64,000 bases of DNA from positions 2,501 through 66,500 of the forward strand of contig NZ_CP076366.1 in the NCBI RefSeq assembly GCF_018798885.1. The letters are read 5' to 3'. The first letter of the stretch is position 1, and every line of letters begins with the position of its first letter. This DNA is from Gemmobacter fulvus (lineage in GTDB: Bacteria; Pseudomonadota; Alphaproteobacteria; Rhodobacterales; Rhodobacteraceae). Under the pieces are notes generated by a model. That model saw nothing but the letters and a program-made list of their open reading frames with translations. It did not search any database and was not told the DNA's origin. Below, piece by piece: positions 1-8,544 of this stretch. The translations under genes and the position numbers were made by a program.

Positions 1-1166
1 CTGCTGATCGAGGCCCCGGTCAGACCGGGGTTGATGTCCTTGAGCAGTCTGGTGCCTGCGGTGCTGCCATCCGAGATCCACAGCTCTTGCCCCAGCGTGC
101 CGTTATTGGCGGCAAGGATCACCCGGCCGGTATCGCCCAAGGCGGCGATCTGCCCCTGCCCACCGGACATTGACGATCCCGCGCCGCCAAGGATGTCCAG
201 CACCCGCTTGGTGCCGCCGCCGCTGCCATTTGTCACCCAGAGCTCGGTACCACTGCTGCCGTCATTGGCGGTGAAGAACAGCTTGCTGCCCGCGCTGGTG
301 AAGCCGTTGACAGACGAGCTGCCTGCGCCGGGGTTGATGTCCTTCAGCACCTGGGTGCCATTGGCCGTGCCATCGGAGCGCCAGAGCTCAAAGCCGCTGC
401 CCGCCGTGAAGGCAGTGAAATACATCACGCCGTCATGGGCGAAAAAGTTGTTCGGGTTTGACGTGCCCGCGCCCGGGTTGATGTCCTTCAGCAGCAGGGT
501 GCCGTCGGCGGTGCCATCGGTCACCCACAGCTCCTGCCCGCTGCTGCCATCATTGGCCGAAAAGAACAGCTGATCGCCCAGCACCGCCGTCTTGTTGGTG
601 GTCACATTGCCCGAGCCGCCGCCCGGATTGATGTCCTTCAGCATGAAGGTGCCGAATTCGCTGCCATCCGAGATCCACAGCTCGGTGCCATTGATGCCAT
701 CACTGGCCGAGAAGATCAGATTGCCGTTCAGCGCGGTCAGGCTGTTCAGGTTGGAGCTGTTGGCCCCCGGCAGGATGTCCTTCACCAACACCGTGCCCGC
801 CTCGGTGCCATCGCTGCGCCACAGCTCATAGCCATTGATGCTGTCATGGGCGGCGAAATACACCGTGTCGCCCACGGTTGTCAGGGCATAGGGGGCCGAG
901 GAGTTGGGGCCAAAGTTGATATCGGCCACCCGCACCGTGCCATCGGCGGTGCCATCGGTGGTGAACAGCTCGAACCCTGCCACGCCGTCATTGCCCAGAA
1001 AGAACACCGTCTCGCCCAGCAGGGCCGTCTCGATGCTGCCCAGCCCGTTCGAGGCCCCCGGGAACAGATCGCCCACCAACTCGGCCGCAAGGCCGCTGCC
1101 GTCGGTGGTGTAAAGCTCGTAGCCCAGCGTGCCGTTACTGGCGGTGAAGATGAGTTTGTAGGTCAT
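1..1166 (-). CDS. ELWxxDGT-repeat (hyalin-like) surface/secreted protein, partial
   Basis: This is the N-terminal part of a gene that runs off the left edge. The minus-strand frame is open from the ATG at 1166 to position 1. It starts MTYKLIFTASNGTLGYEL and consists of about eight units of roughly 49 residues, each with an ELWxxDGT-like core (ELYTTDGS, ELFTTDGT, ELWRSDGT, ELWISDGS, ELWVTDGT) followed by a GTxxVKDINPG-like strand. This is the ELWxxDGT repeat seen in large bacterial surface proteins and probably forms a beta-propeller or stacked-strand fold. There is no N-terminal signal peptide, so if exported it would need a C-terminal (type I) signal outside the window. A GAGG Shine-Dalgarno sequence precedes the ATG. 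It is divergent from hmuS. Function unknown; adhesion is a guess. Confidence 0.75.
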   Translation of the reverse strand, partial: MTYKLIFTASNGTLGYELYTTDGSGLAAELVGDLFPGASNGLGSIETALLGETVFFLGNDGVAGFELFTTDGTADGTVRVADINFGPNSSAPYALTTVGDTVYFAAHDSINGYELWRSDGTEAGTVLVKDILPGANSSNLNSLTALNGNLIFSASDGINGTELWISDGSEFGTFMLKDINPGGGSGNVTTNKTAVLGDQLFFSANDGSSGQELWVTDGTADGTLLLKDINPGAGTSNPNNFFAHDGVMYFTAFTAGSGFELWRSDGTANGTQVLKDINPGAGSSSVNGFTSAGSKLFFTANDGSSGTELWVTNGSGGGTKRVLDILGGAGSSMSGGQGQIAALGDTGRVILAANNGTLGQELWISDGSTAGTRLLKDINPGLTGASIS

Positions 1167-1511
1167 CGGATACCCTCATATGCGTCATGAAAAATTGGGA
1201 AATAGGGCCTCCACGATGCCACGCGGCACCGACCCGGCAAAGAATGTTCTGCCCGGCGCAAACGGGCGGCGGGTTCAGGTCTTCCTTCTTTGCCGGGCTG
1301 TGACGGGCTTTGCCGAACGGAGGGCGGCACTTTTTCCTGAGTTTTTTCATCAACAGATGCGCGCACCTCTTGCATCGCCCCCGTGGCCGCGCCTATCAGA
1401 ACAGCAGTGCCCGCCCCCGGCGGGCACATGCCGCCAGCCATGGGCCCGCAAGGCCCCCCGCCAGTCAGGCCCATTCGCATCGCATTTGCCCCTGCATTGG
1501 CTGGAAGACAC
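1167..1511. other. Divergent intergenic region between the ELWxxDGT gene and hmuS
   Basis: About 345 bp without a credible gene. It must hold the leftward promoter for the ELWxxDGT gene and any promoter for hmuSTUV. I see no convincing -35/-10 pair and no copy of the AT-rich palindrome found before the first haemophore gene. Open frames here are short and lack good ribosome-binding sites. Confidence 0.5.
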
Positions 1512-2591
1512 ATGACCCTGACCCCGACCGAGATCCGCGCCCTGCGCGCCGAAACCGCCAAGGCCCGCGCCCGTGACTTCGCACAGGCCAATGGTCTGAC
1601 CGAAGCCGCCCTCGTGGCCGCCCATGTCGGCCATGGCGCCACCTGCATCGACCCGGCCCCCACGCGGCTGGTGCCGATGATCGAGGCGCTTGGCGATGTG
1701 ATGGCGCTGACCCGCAATGAAAGCGCCGTGCATGAACGGCGCGGCACCTATACCGGCTTTGGCGGCGGCGGCAGTGCCGCCATCGTGCTGGGTGACGAGA
1801 TCGACCTGCGCATCTTTCCGGCGCATTGGGCCACGGCCTTTGCGGTGGAGGAACCCGGCGAGGAGGGCGCGGTGAAGCGCAGCCTGCAGGTGTTCGATGC
1901 GCATGGCGAGGCAGTCCACAAGGTGTTCCTGAAACCGGAAAGCGATGTGGCAGCCTTTGCGGCGCTGGTCGCGGCGCTGCGCCTGCCCGATCAGGCCGAC
2001 ACCGTTTTCACCACCCCGGCCCCGGCCCCGGAAGGCCCGCGCGCCGATCCCGCCCGGCGCGAGGCGCTGCTGGCCGACTGGGCCGCGATGACCGATACCC
2101 ATCAATTCGTGCGCATCATCAAACAGCACAAGATGAACCGGCTCGGCGCCTACCGGCTGGCGGGGGCGCCCCATGCGCAGGCGCTGGCGCGCGATGCGGT
2201 AACGCGGGCGCTGGAGGCTTCGGCGGCGGGCGGCTTTCCGATCATGATCTTTGTCGGCAATCGCGGCTGCATCCAGATCCATTCCGGCCCGGTGCAGCGC
2301 ATCGTGCCGATGGGCCCCTGGATCAATGTGCTGGATCCGCGCTTCAACCTGCATCTGCGCGCGGATCACATCGCCGAGGTCTGGCTGGTGGAAAAACCGA
2401 CGCGCCGCGGCCCGGCCGTCTCGATCGAGGCCTTTGATGCGGCGGGCGAGCTGATCCTGCAGATGTTCCCCAAACGCGCCAGCGAAGAAAGCGCCGAAGG
2501 GGTAGATCAGTGGAATGCCATGGCGCGCGGTCTGGCCAGTGGGGCCCCCGCGCCGCAGACCCCGCCGCAAACCGAGGTGGTGCCCGCATGA
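1512..2591 (+). CDS. hmuS: HmuS/HemS-family hemin-degrading or haem-trafficking protein
   Basis: Cytoplasmic protein that takes haem from the HmuUV importer and degrades or hands it on. Its 359 aa match the family length. The family's two homologous halves are visible: the first has TRNESAVHERRGTYTGF, the second DTHQFVRIIKQHKMNRLGAY, then CIQIHSG and NVLDPRFNLHL, which are HemS/ChuX signatures. The frame is open from 1383, but ATG 1512 is preferred because it has GGAAGA just upstream and begins at the usual MTLTPTEIRALRAE. Its stop overlaps the hmuT start (ATGA), so hmuSTUV form one operon. Catalysis rather than binding is not proven by sequence. Confidence 0.93.
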   Translation: MTLTPTEIRALRAETAKARARDFAQANGLTEAALVAAHVGHGATCIDPAPTRLVPMIEALGDVMALTRNESAVHERRGTYTGFGGGGSAAIVLGDEIDLRIFPAHWATAFAVEEPGEEGAVKRSLQVFDAHGEAVHKVFLKPESDVAAFAALVAALRLPDQADTVFTTPAPAPEGPRADPARREALLADWAAMTDTHQFVRIIKQHKMNRLGAYRLAGAPHAQALARDAVTRALEASAAGGFPIMIFVGNRGCIQIHSGPVQRIVPMGPWINVLDPRFNLHLRADHIAEVWLVEKPTRRGPAVSIEAFDAAGELILQMFPKRASEESAEGVDQWNAMARGLASGAPAPQTPPQTEVVPA

Positions 2592-3421
2592 TCCGCGCGG
2601 CTCTCGCCCTTCTGCTGCTGCTGTCCGCCCCGGCCGGGGCCGAGCCGCAGCGGGTGGTCGCCCTGGGGGGCACGGTGACCGAAATCGCCGCCGCCCTCGG
2701 CGCGGCGGACCGGCTGGTCGGCCGCGACAGCACCTCCACCTATCCGGCGGCGGTGCAGGCGCTGCCCGATGTCGGTTATCTGCGCGCCCTCTCTGCCGAA
2801 GGCGTGCTGTCGCTGGACCCCGATCTGATCCTGGCCGACCCGGATGCCGGCCCGCCCGAAGTGGTGGAACAGCTCAAGGCGACCGGCCTTGCCTATATCG
2901 AGGTGCCGGGGGCCTATGATGCCGCAGGCGTCGCCGGGCGGATCACCACCGTGGCCGAGGCGCTGGCGCGCCCCGCCGAAGGGGCAGCGCTGGCCGCCGG
3001 GGTCAGTGCCGCGCTGCAAGCGGCCGAGGCCCGCGCCGCCGCGATTCCGGCCCCGCGCAAGAGGGTGATGTTCATCCTGTCCTTGCAGGGTGGGCGCATC
3101 ATGGCCGCAGGCCAGAACACCGCCGCCGAGGCCATTCTGGCGCTGGCCGGGGCCGACAATGCGCTGACCGGCTTTGACGGCTACAAACCCGTCACCGAAG
3201 AGGCGGTGCTGGCCGCCGCCCCCGATGCGATCCTGATGATGGACCGGGGCGGCGATCACGCCACCGCCGAGGCCGATCTCTGGGCGATGCCCGCGCTGTC
3301 CGGCACGCCCGCCGCCACCACCGGCACGCTGATCCGCATGGAGGGGCTGAAGCTGCTGGGCTTTGGCCCGCGCACCCCCGAGGCGGCGCAGGCGCTGCAT
3401 GACGCGCTCTACGGGGGCTGA
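2588..3421 (+). CDS. hmuT: Periplasmic haem-binding protein of the HmuTUV ABC importer
   Basis: Class III (TroA/BtuF-like) substrate-binding protein that delivers haem to HmuU. It has 277 aa with a clear signal peptide (hydrophobic LALLLLLSAPAGA, cleavage near GAEPQR). The family segment VVALGGTVTEIAAALG follows, then ALPDVGYLRALSAEG; the Tyr in the latter aligns with the haem-ligand Tyr of Yersinia HmuT, and LSLDPDLILA comes next. The start codon overlaps the hmuS stop by four bases, indicating translational coupling. Confidence 0.92.
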   Translation: MIRAALALLLLLSAPAGAEPQRVVALGGTVTEIAAALGAADRLVGRDSTSTYPAAVQALPDVGYLRALSAEGVLSLDPDLILADPDAGPPEVVEQLKATGLAYIEVPGAYDAAGVAGRITTVAEALARPAEGAALAAGVSAALQAAEARAAAIPAPRKRVMFILSLQGGRIMAAGQNTAAEAILALAGADNALTGFDGYKPVTEEAVLAAAPDAILMMDRGGDHATAEADLWAMPALSGTPAATTGTLIRMEGLKLLGFGPRTPEAAQALHDALYGG

Positions 3422-3424
3422 GCC

Positions 3425-4489
3425 ATGACGGGCCAATCCTTTCCGGCCCCACCCCTTCCCGCCCGGCTGTGGCCGCTGCCGGTTCTGCCGCTGCTCTGGC
3501 TGCTGCTGGCCTCCATGGCGCTGCTGGCGCTGACCACCGGATCCTCGGGCGTGTCCCCGCTGCGGATGCTGGGGGCGGCCCTGTCGGGCGAGGGTGTGGC
3601 CGCGCGCGACTGGGTGGTGCTGACCGGCATCCGCCTGCCGCGTCTGGTGGCGGGGGCGCTGGTCGGGGCGGCGCTGGCGGTCTCGGGCGCGCTGATGCAG
3701 GGGCTGTTCCGCAATCCGCTGGCCGATCCGGGGCTGATCGGCGTGGGCGCCGGGGCCGGGCTGGGCGCGGTGACCGCCATCGTGCTGGGCGGGCTGCTGC
3801 CTCTGGGCCTGCTGGCCACGGTCGGCGCCCATCTGCTGCCGGTCGCGGCCTTTCTGGGCGGCTGGGGGGCCACGCTGATCCTGTGGCACCTGTCTCGCGC
3901 AGGCGGGCAGACCTCGGTCGCCACCATGCTGCTGGCCGGTATCGCGCTGGCCGCCTTGGCCGGGGCGCTGACCGGGCTGCTGATCCAGATCGCGGATGAC
4001 CAGCAGCTGCGCGACCTGACCTTCTGGAACATGGGCTCGCTCTCCGGCATCGGCTGGCAGCGGCTGGCCGTCGCTGCCCCGTTGATCCTGCCGGTGCTGC
4101 TCTTGTCGCCCCGGCTGGGGCGCGGCCTGAACGCGCTGTCGCTGGGCGAAGCCCCGGCGCAGCACATGGGCATCGAGGTGGAGCGGCTGAAACGCTGGAC
4201 GGTGCTGTCGGTTGCGGCGGCCATCGGCGCTGCGGTCGCCATCGCGGGCGGCATCGGCTTTGTCGGCATCGTGGTGCCGCATCTGCTGCGGCTGGCGGGC
4301 GGGCCGGATCACCGGACCCTGCTGCCGCGCGCCGCTCTGCTGGGGGCGGCGCTGCTGATCGGGGCCGATGTCATCGCCCGCGCCATCACCCCGCCCGCCG
4401 AACTGCCGATCGGCATCATCACCGCCTGTTTGGGGGCGCCGGTGTTCCTGTGGATCCTGCTGCGCCGCGCCCGCGCAGGCGAGGTGTGA
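3425..4489 (+). CDS. hmuU: Haem ABC transporter permease, FecCD family
   Basis: Inner-membrane permease of the haem importer, 354 aa, very hydrophobic, consistent with the ten-helix BtuC/FecCD fold. Visible family segments are GIRLPRLVAGALVGAALA, GALMQGLFRNPLADPGLIG, FWNMGSLSG, and the ATPase-coupling loop ALSLGEAPAQHMGIEV, then GFVGIVVPHLLRL. It starts three bases after the hmuT stop. A homodimer with two HmuV subunits is expected from the family. Confidence 0.95.
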   Translation: MTGQSFPAPPLPARLWPLPVLPLLWLLLASMALLALTTGSSGVSPLRMLGAALSGEGVAARDWVVLTGIRLPRLVAGALVGAALAVSGALMQGLFRNPLADPGLIGVGAGAGLGAVTAIVLGGLLPLGLLATVGAHLLPVAAFLGGWGATLILWHLSRAGGQTSVATMLLAGIALAALAGALTGLLIQIADDQQLRDLTFWNMGSLSGIGWQRLAVAAPLILPVLLLSPRLGRGLNALSLGEAPAQHMGIEVERLKRWTVLSVAAAIGAAVAIAGGIGFVGIVVPHLLRLAGGPDHRTLLPRAALLGAALLIGADVIARAITPPAELPIGIITACLGAPVFLWILLRRARAGEV

Positions 4490-4490
4490 C

Positions 4491-5261
4491 ATGCTCGAGG
4501 CCCGCAACCTGCATCTGCGCCATGGCGCGCGCAGCCTGATCCGCGATCTGGAGTTCACCGCCGCCCCCGGCCGGATCACCGCCATCGTCGGGCCGAATGG
4601 CGCGGGCAAGACCACGCTGCTGCGCGCCCTGACCGGCGAGACCGACATGGGCGAGGTCCGGCTGAACGGGCTGGCGCTGCGCGGCATGGCCCCGGCCCGG
4701 CTGGCCCGGCTGCGCGCGGTGCTGCCGCAAAGCCTGGCGCTGGCCTTTCCGTTCCGCGTGGCCGATCTGCTGCGCATGGGGCAGGAGGCGGGCGATTGCG
4801 CCGCGCAGCCGGGGCTGATCGAGGCGGCGCTGGCCGAGGTCGGTCTGGCCGGGTTCGGCCAGCGCATCGTGACCAGCCTGTCGGGTGGCGAACAGGCGCG
4901 GGTGCATCTGGCGCGGGCGCGGGCGCAGGTCTGGCAGCCGGTCGGGCCGCAAGGCCCGCGCTGGCTGCTCCTGGACGAGCCGGTGGCCAGTCTCGACATC
5001 GGCCATCAGGTGCTGGTCATGCGCCGCGCCCAGGCCTTTGCCGATGCGGGCGGCGGTGTGGTGGCGGTGATGCATGATCTGAACCTGACGGCGGGCTTTG
5101 CCGATGAGGTCGTGCTGCTGGGCCATGGTGCATTGCTGGGCGCAGGCCCGCCCGCCGCCGTGCTGACCGAGGCGGCGCTGTCGCAGGCCTATGGCTGTGC
5201 GATGCGGCTGAACACCACCCCGGCGCAGGGCCTGTTCGTGCTGCCACAGATGGTGGGTTGA
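4491..5261 (+). CDS. hmuV: Haem ABC transporter ATP-binding protein
   Basis: Cytoplasmic ATPase that drives HmuU, 256 aa. Walker A is GPNGAGKTT (residues 34-42), the ABC signature is LSGGEQARVHLARA, Walker B is WLLLDEPVASLD, and the switch His lies in VMHDLNL. An open frame extends upstream to 4368, but ATG 4491 begins one base after the hmuU stop and gives the standard N-terminus MLEARNLHLRHG. It is the last gene of hmuSTUV. Confidence 0.95.
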   Translation: MLEARNLHLRHGARSLIRDLEFTAAPGRITAIVGPNGAGKTTLLRALTGETDMGEVRLNGLALRGMAPARLARLRAVLPQSLALAFPFRVADLLRMGQEAGDCAAQPGLIEAALAEVGLAGFGQRIVTSLSGGEQARVHLARARAQVWQPVGPQGPRWLLLDEPVASLDIGHQVLVMRRAQAFADAGGGVVAVMHDLNLTAGFADEVVLLGHGALLGAGPPAAVLTEAALSQAYGCAMRLNTTPAQGLFVLPQMVG

Positions 5262-5282
5262 CCGGGCGCAGAGGGGTGCGGG

Positions 5283-5318
5283 TAATTTGTTGACAAATTA
5301 ACTAAGCTTAATTATCCC
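5283..5318 (+). promoter_or_regulatory. Candidate haem/iron-responsive promoter and operator before the first haemophore gene
   Basis: An AT-rich island in GC-rich DNA. It contains a perfect 18-bp palindrome (5283-5300; arms TAATTTGT and ACAAATTA around TG) that covers a consensus -35 TTGACA at 5290-5295. A second, overlapping inverted repeat (AATTAA...TTAATT) runs into the probable -10 region near 5309-5315. A repressor bound here would block the -35. Position suggests iron or haem control of the haemophore-receptor genes. The regulator cannot be named from sequence. Confidence 0.5.
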
Positions 5319-5388
5319 CACCGCATCCACATGCAGCCCGCTCTCCCGCCAGTCAGCATGTTTCACCCCTGACGGACGGGACAGAGAC

Positions 5389-6423
5389 ATGACGCTGACC
5401 ATCGACGCGAGCGCCACTTCGGGCGTGAACTTCGCCACCTATATCACCGATTATTTCGCAGGCTTCGCCAGCGCTGCCACCAGCTTTTACGGCGGCACAC
5501 CTGACCGCGCCTTTGGCGGCACCTATTACATGAATGGCGATCAGGTTCTGGCCCGGCTGACCGCCGAAGGGGCCGAGGCCCCCGCCGACGCCGCCGTGCT
5601 GCTGGAAGGCGAGGATCTGGCCTATGACATGATCCACCACGGCGCGAGCTATGGCCATGGCATCAGCGGCACGCTGGACCGTGTGACCTTCGGCGCTTGG
5701 GTCGAGGGCACCACCACCGGCACGCAGGGCACCGGAGAGGCCGGGCTGATCCGCGGTTTTGCCGAAGGGCTGGTGATCGAGGGTTTCGATCTGACCGCCG
5801 CCCCCGGCGCGGGCAATGACACCGCCACCAACAAGGTCTATGCGGCCTATAGCGCGGCGCGCACGCTGGATGCCGGGCTGCTCTATGACCTGATCAAGGA
5901 CAATGCGGTAGAATTCACCGGCTCTGCCGGGGCCGATACCATGGCGGGCTACGGGCTGGACGATGTGCTGCTCGGCAATGCCGGCAATGACAATCTGCAG
6001 GGCAATGGCGGCAATGACCTGCTGCTGGGCGGGCGCGGCCGGGATGTCGTGCTGGGCGGCAGCGGCAGCGACACGCTGCACGGCGGCAGCGGCGATGACC
6101 GTCTGGGCGGTGGCGCCGGGGCCGATATCCTGTCGGGCGGGGCCGGCAATGACCGGCTGACCGGCGCGGGCGGGGCTGATCGGCTGACCGGCGGCGCGGG
6201 CGCAGATGTCTTCGTGTTCGGCGCCTCGGCCGGGCGCGACACCGTCACCGATTTCGACACCAGCACCGACCGTCTGGATGTCAGCGGCATGGGCGTGGCC
6301 GGGCTGGCGGATTTCGCCATCACCGAAACCGATGAAGGCGTGACGCTGGCGCATGGCCGCGTGGCGATCACCCTGCTGGGCCTGACCGAGGCCGATCTGT
6401 CGGACGGCCTGTTCCTCGTCTGA
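5389..6423 (+). CDS. HasA-type haemophore fused to RTX repeats (copy 1)
   Basis: 344-aa predicted secreted haem scavenger. Residues 1-175 resemble HasA: VNFATYITDYFAGFA at the start, LLEGEDLAYDM with Tyr79 aligned to the haem-ligand Tyr75 of Serratia HasA, His83/84 near the position of HasA His83, then YGHGISGTLDRVTFG. No clear equivalent of the His32 ligand loop is seen. Residues 178-270 are glycine/aspartate nonapeptide RTX repeats ([19 protein letters not shown]) that bind Ca2+ and mark type I secretion substrates; the C-terminus is hydrophobic (DGLFLV). Classical HasA lacks RTX repeats, so this is a fusion. No N-terminal signal peptide. It lies after hmuV and before the haem receptor; a second such protein follows. 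Confidence 0.8.
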   Translation: MTLTIDASATSGVNFATYITDYFAGFASAATSFYGGTPDRAFGGTYYMNGDQVLARLTAEGAEAPADAAVLLEGEDLAYDMIHHGASYGHGISGTLDRVTFGAWVEGTTTGTQGTGEAGLIRGFAEGLVIEGFDLTAAPGAGNDTATNKVYAAYSAARTLDAGLLYDLIKDNAVEFTGSAGADTMAGYGLDDVLLGNAGNDNLQGNGGNDLLLGGRGRDVVLGGSGSDTLHGGSGDDRLGGGAGADILSGGAGNDRLTGAGGADRLTGGAGADVFVFGASAGRDTVTDFDTSTDRLDVSGMGVAGLADFAITETDEGVTLAHGRVAITLLGLTEADLSDGLFLV

Positions 6424-6434
6424 CCCCTGCCTGC

Positions 6435-6464
6435 GGGCGGGGTGCCCTCACGGGTGCCCCGCCC
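6435..6464 (+). terminator. GC-rich stem-loop after haemophore copy 1
   Basis: Eight-bp arms GGGCGGGG (6435-6442) and CCCCGCCC (6457-6464) twelve bases after the haemophore stop. There is no T-run, so it may act as an attenuator or mRNA-stabilising hairpin that raises haemophore output relative to the receptor. Confidence 0.45.
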
Positions 6465-6510
6465 CTGCCCTTTCGCAGGCCCCTGCCCGTCAGGGTCTGC
6501 CCGAGACCGG

Positions 6511-8520
6511 ATGGATGCCATGCCCCGCACATCGCCCCCTGCGCCCGCTGACCGGAGCCTGCTTCCGGCGCTGATCCTGCCCGTCCTGATCCTGTCGCCG
6601 CTGCTGGCGCCGATGGCCCGGGCAGAAGAGCCAGTCCAGCAAGAGCCGGTCCAGGAGGTGGTGATGGAGGCGATCATCCTGCGCAATGCCCGGGACGAGG
6701 CCCCCACCGCCACCAATCCCACCGCCACCAGCACCACCGAAACCGGGGCGCAGCCGCGCGGGCTCGACAGCCTGCTGCGCGACATGGCGGGGGTGACGAC
6801 CCAGGGCGGATCCGCCGCCGAGGCCGAAACGGCGGTGAACATCCGCGGATTGCAGGATCATGGCCGTGTCGCCGTCACCCTTGATGGCGCGCGGCAGAAC
6901 TTCGCCCGCGCCGGTCATGGCGCGAATGGCAGCTTTGCGCTGGATCCCGAAATGCTGCGCTCGGCCACGGTGACGCGCGGACCGGGGGCGGCCACCGGGG
7001 CGATTGCCGGGGCGGTGGCGCTGCGCAGTGTCAGCGCCGAAGATCTGATCCCGGCAGGCGAAACCCAGGGCGGCGAGCTGCGGCTGCGCTATGGCCGCCT
7101 GTCCAGAAGCCCTACCCTGCATGCCGCCTGGGCCAGCCAGCTTGGCGCGGATGCCGATCTGACCTTTGCCGCCACCCGCAGCGAGACCGGCGATTACCGC
7201 GACGGTGATGGCAATCTGGTGCCCGCCGGGCAGCGCAGCCAGTCGGGCCTGCTCAAATTCGGCTGGCGTCCCGATGCCGATCACAGCCTGACCCTGAGCG
7301 GCAGCCTGCTTGACCGCAGCTATATCACCGGGCGGCAGACCTCGGTGCCACGCGACACCGATCTACGCAGCGGCATGCTGGTGCTCGATCATGTCTATGA
7401 TCCCGACAGCGATCTGCTGGCGCTGCAGACCACGCTCTATCGCAGCGGCATGGAGCTGGATCAGACCAGCCTCGATACCAGCCTGACCCCCACCGGCGAG
7501 AGCCGCGCCTATCGCACCGAAACCACCGGCCTGCGGGTGCAGAACCACGCGCTGTTCGATCTGGGCGCGACCGCGCATGAGCTGACGCTGGGGCTGGAGG
7601 CCTTCGAGGACAAGGTGACCACCCGCGACAGCGCGCAGGCCAGCCTCACCCCCTCGGGCCAGCGCCGGGTCTGGGGGCTGAGCGCCACCGACCGCATCGA
7701 GCTGGGCGACAGCACGCTGAGCTTTGGTCTGGCCGCCGAAGGCTACAGCCTGCGCAGCGCGGCCGGTGGCAACAGCGGCACCAGCCTGTCACCGCGCCTC
7801 GCGCTGGATCAGCCGCTCAGCGACACGCTCACCCTGCATCTGGCGCTGGCCCAGGGGTATCGCCCGCCCGCGCTGAGTGAATCTCTGGTCGATGGCAGCC
7901 ATCCCGAACCCGCCGATTTCGCGGTGCGCCCGAACCCGAACCTGAAGGGCGAACGCGCCACCTCGGCCGAGTTGGGCCTGAGCTACAGCGGCGACAGCCT
8001 GCTGGCCGAGGGCGATCAGCTGACCGCCCGCGCCACGCTGTTCCGCAACACCGTGTCCGATTACATCGGCATGGTCTGGGTCGGCTCGGTCTTCACCGGC
8101 TATTACCAATACCAGAACATCAACCGCGTGCGCATCGAAGGGCTGGAGCTGGAGGCCGATTACGAACGCGACGGGCTGTTCGCCACGGTCTCGGCCCAGC
8201 ATCTGCGCGGCATCGACCTCGATACCGGAGCAGAGCTGTCGCGCGTGGCCCCCGACCGGCTGGTGCTGACCGCCGGGCTGCGGCGCGGCGCGGATGACGA
8301 GATCGGTGCCCGCCTGACCACCGTTGCCGCCAAGACCGCAGGTGATCTGAGCGCGGGCAGCTGGACCACGCTGGATCTGTTCCTGACCCGGCCGCTGGGC
8401 GACAGCGCCCTGCTCGCGCTGTCGGTGAACAATGTGCTGAACGACACCTATACACCCCATCTCGAAACCCAGCCCGCGCCCGGACTCAACATGCAGGCAT
8501 CGCTGTCGATCCGCTTCTGA
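6511..8520 (+). CDS. TonB-dependent outer-membrane haem/haemophore receptor (HmuR/HasR type)
   Basis: 669-aa outer-membrane beta-barrel that imports haem using TonB energy. The signal peptide ends near PMARAEE. The plug domain follows (LDSLLRDMAGVTTQGG, NIRGLQDHGRVAVTLDGARQ, VTRGPGAATG). The haem-receptor signature is present: YRPP near residue 450 (FRAP-like), His464, then NPNL at 475-478, the arrangement of the conserved extracellular-loop His in HemR/HasR proteins. The barrel ends in SIRF with the terminal aromatic. ATG 6511 is preferred to the upstream in-frame start at 6442, which lies inside the stem-loop. Flanked by the two haemophores, so HasR-like haem handover is likely. No HasI/HasS-type signalling extension is evident. 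Confidence 0.9.
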   Translation: MDAMPRTSPPAPADRSLLPALILPVLILSPLLAPMARAEEPVQQEPVQEVVMEAIILRNARDEAPTATNPTATSTTETGAQPRGLDSLLRDMAGVTTQGGSAAEAETAVNIRGLQDHGRVAVTLDGARQNFARAGHGANGSFALDPEMLRSATVTRGPGAATGAIAGAVALRSVSAEDLIPAGETQGGELRLRYGRLSRSPTLHAAWASQLGADADLTFAATRSETGDYRDGDGNLVPAGQRSQSGLLKFGWRPDADHSLTLSGSLLDRSYITGRQTSVPRDTDLRSGMLVLDHVYDPDSDLLALQTTLYRSGMELDQTSLDTSLTPTGESRAYRTETTGLRVQNHALFDLGATAHELTLGLEAFEDKVTTRDSAQASLTPSGQRRVWGLSATDRIELGDSTLSFGLAAEGYSLRSAAGGNSGTSLSPRLALDQPLSDTLTLHLALAQGYRPPALSESLVDGSHPEPADFAVRPNPNLKGERATSAELGLSYSGDSLLAEGDQLTARATLFRNTVSDYIGMVWVGSVFTGYYQYQNINRVRIEGLELEADYERDGLFATVSAQHLRGIDLDTGAELSRVAPDRLVLTAGLRRGADDEIGARLTTVAAKTAGDLSAGSWTTLDLFLTRPLGDSALLALSVNNVLNDTYTPHLETQPAPGLNMQASLSIRF

Positions 8521-8544
8521 TCGCAGCTCTGGAAAGGACAGACC

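Noticed and set aside
31-1113. Regularly spaced repeats at the left end that could suggest a CRISPR or satellite array
   Set aside because: The ~147-bp period is codon-phased and encodes ELWxxDGT units on the minus strand; there are no unique spacers between identical repeats.
2507-4999. A minus-strand open frame of about 830 codons opposite hmuTUV
   Set aside because: Low-complexity Arg/Gln/Gly-rich translation with no family signature; it is a shadow of hmuT, hmuU and hmuV.
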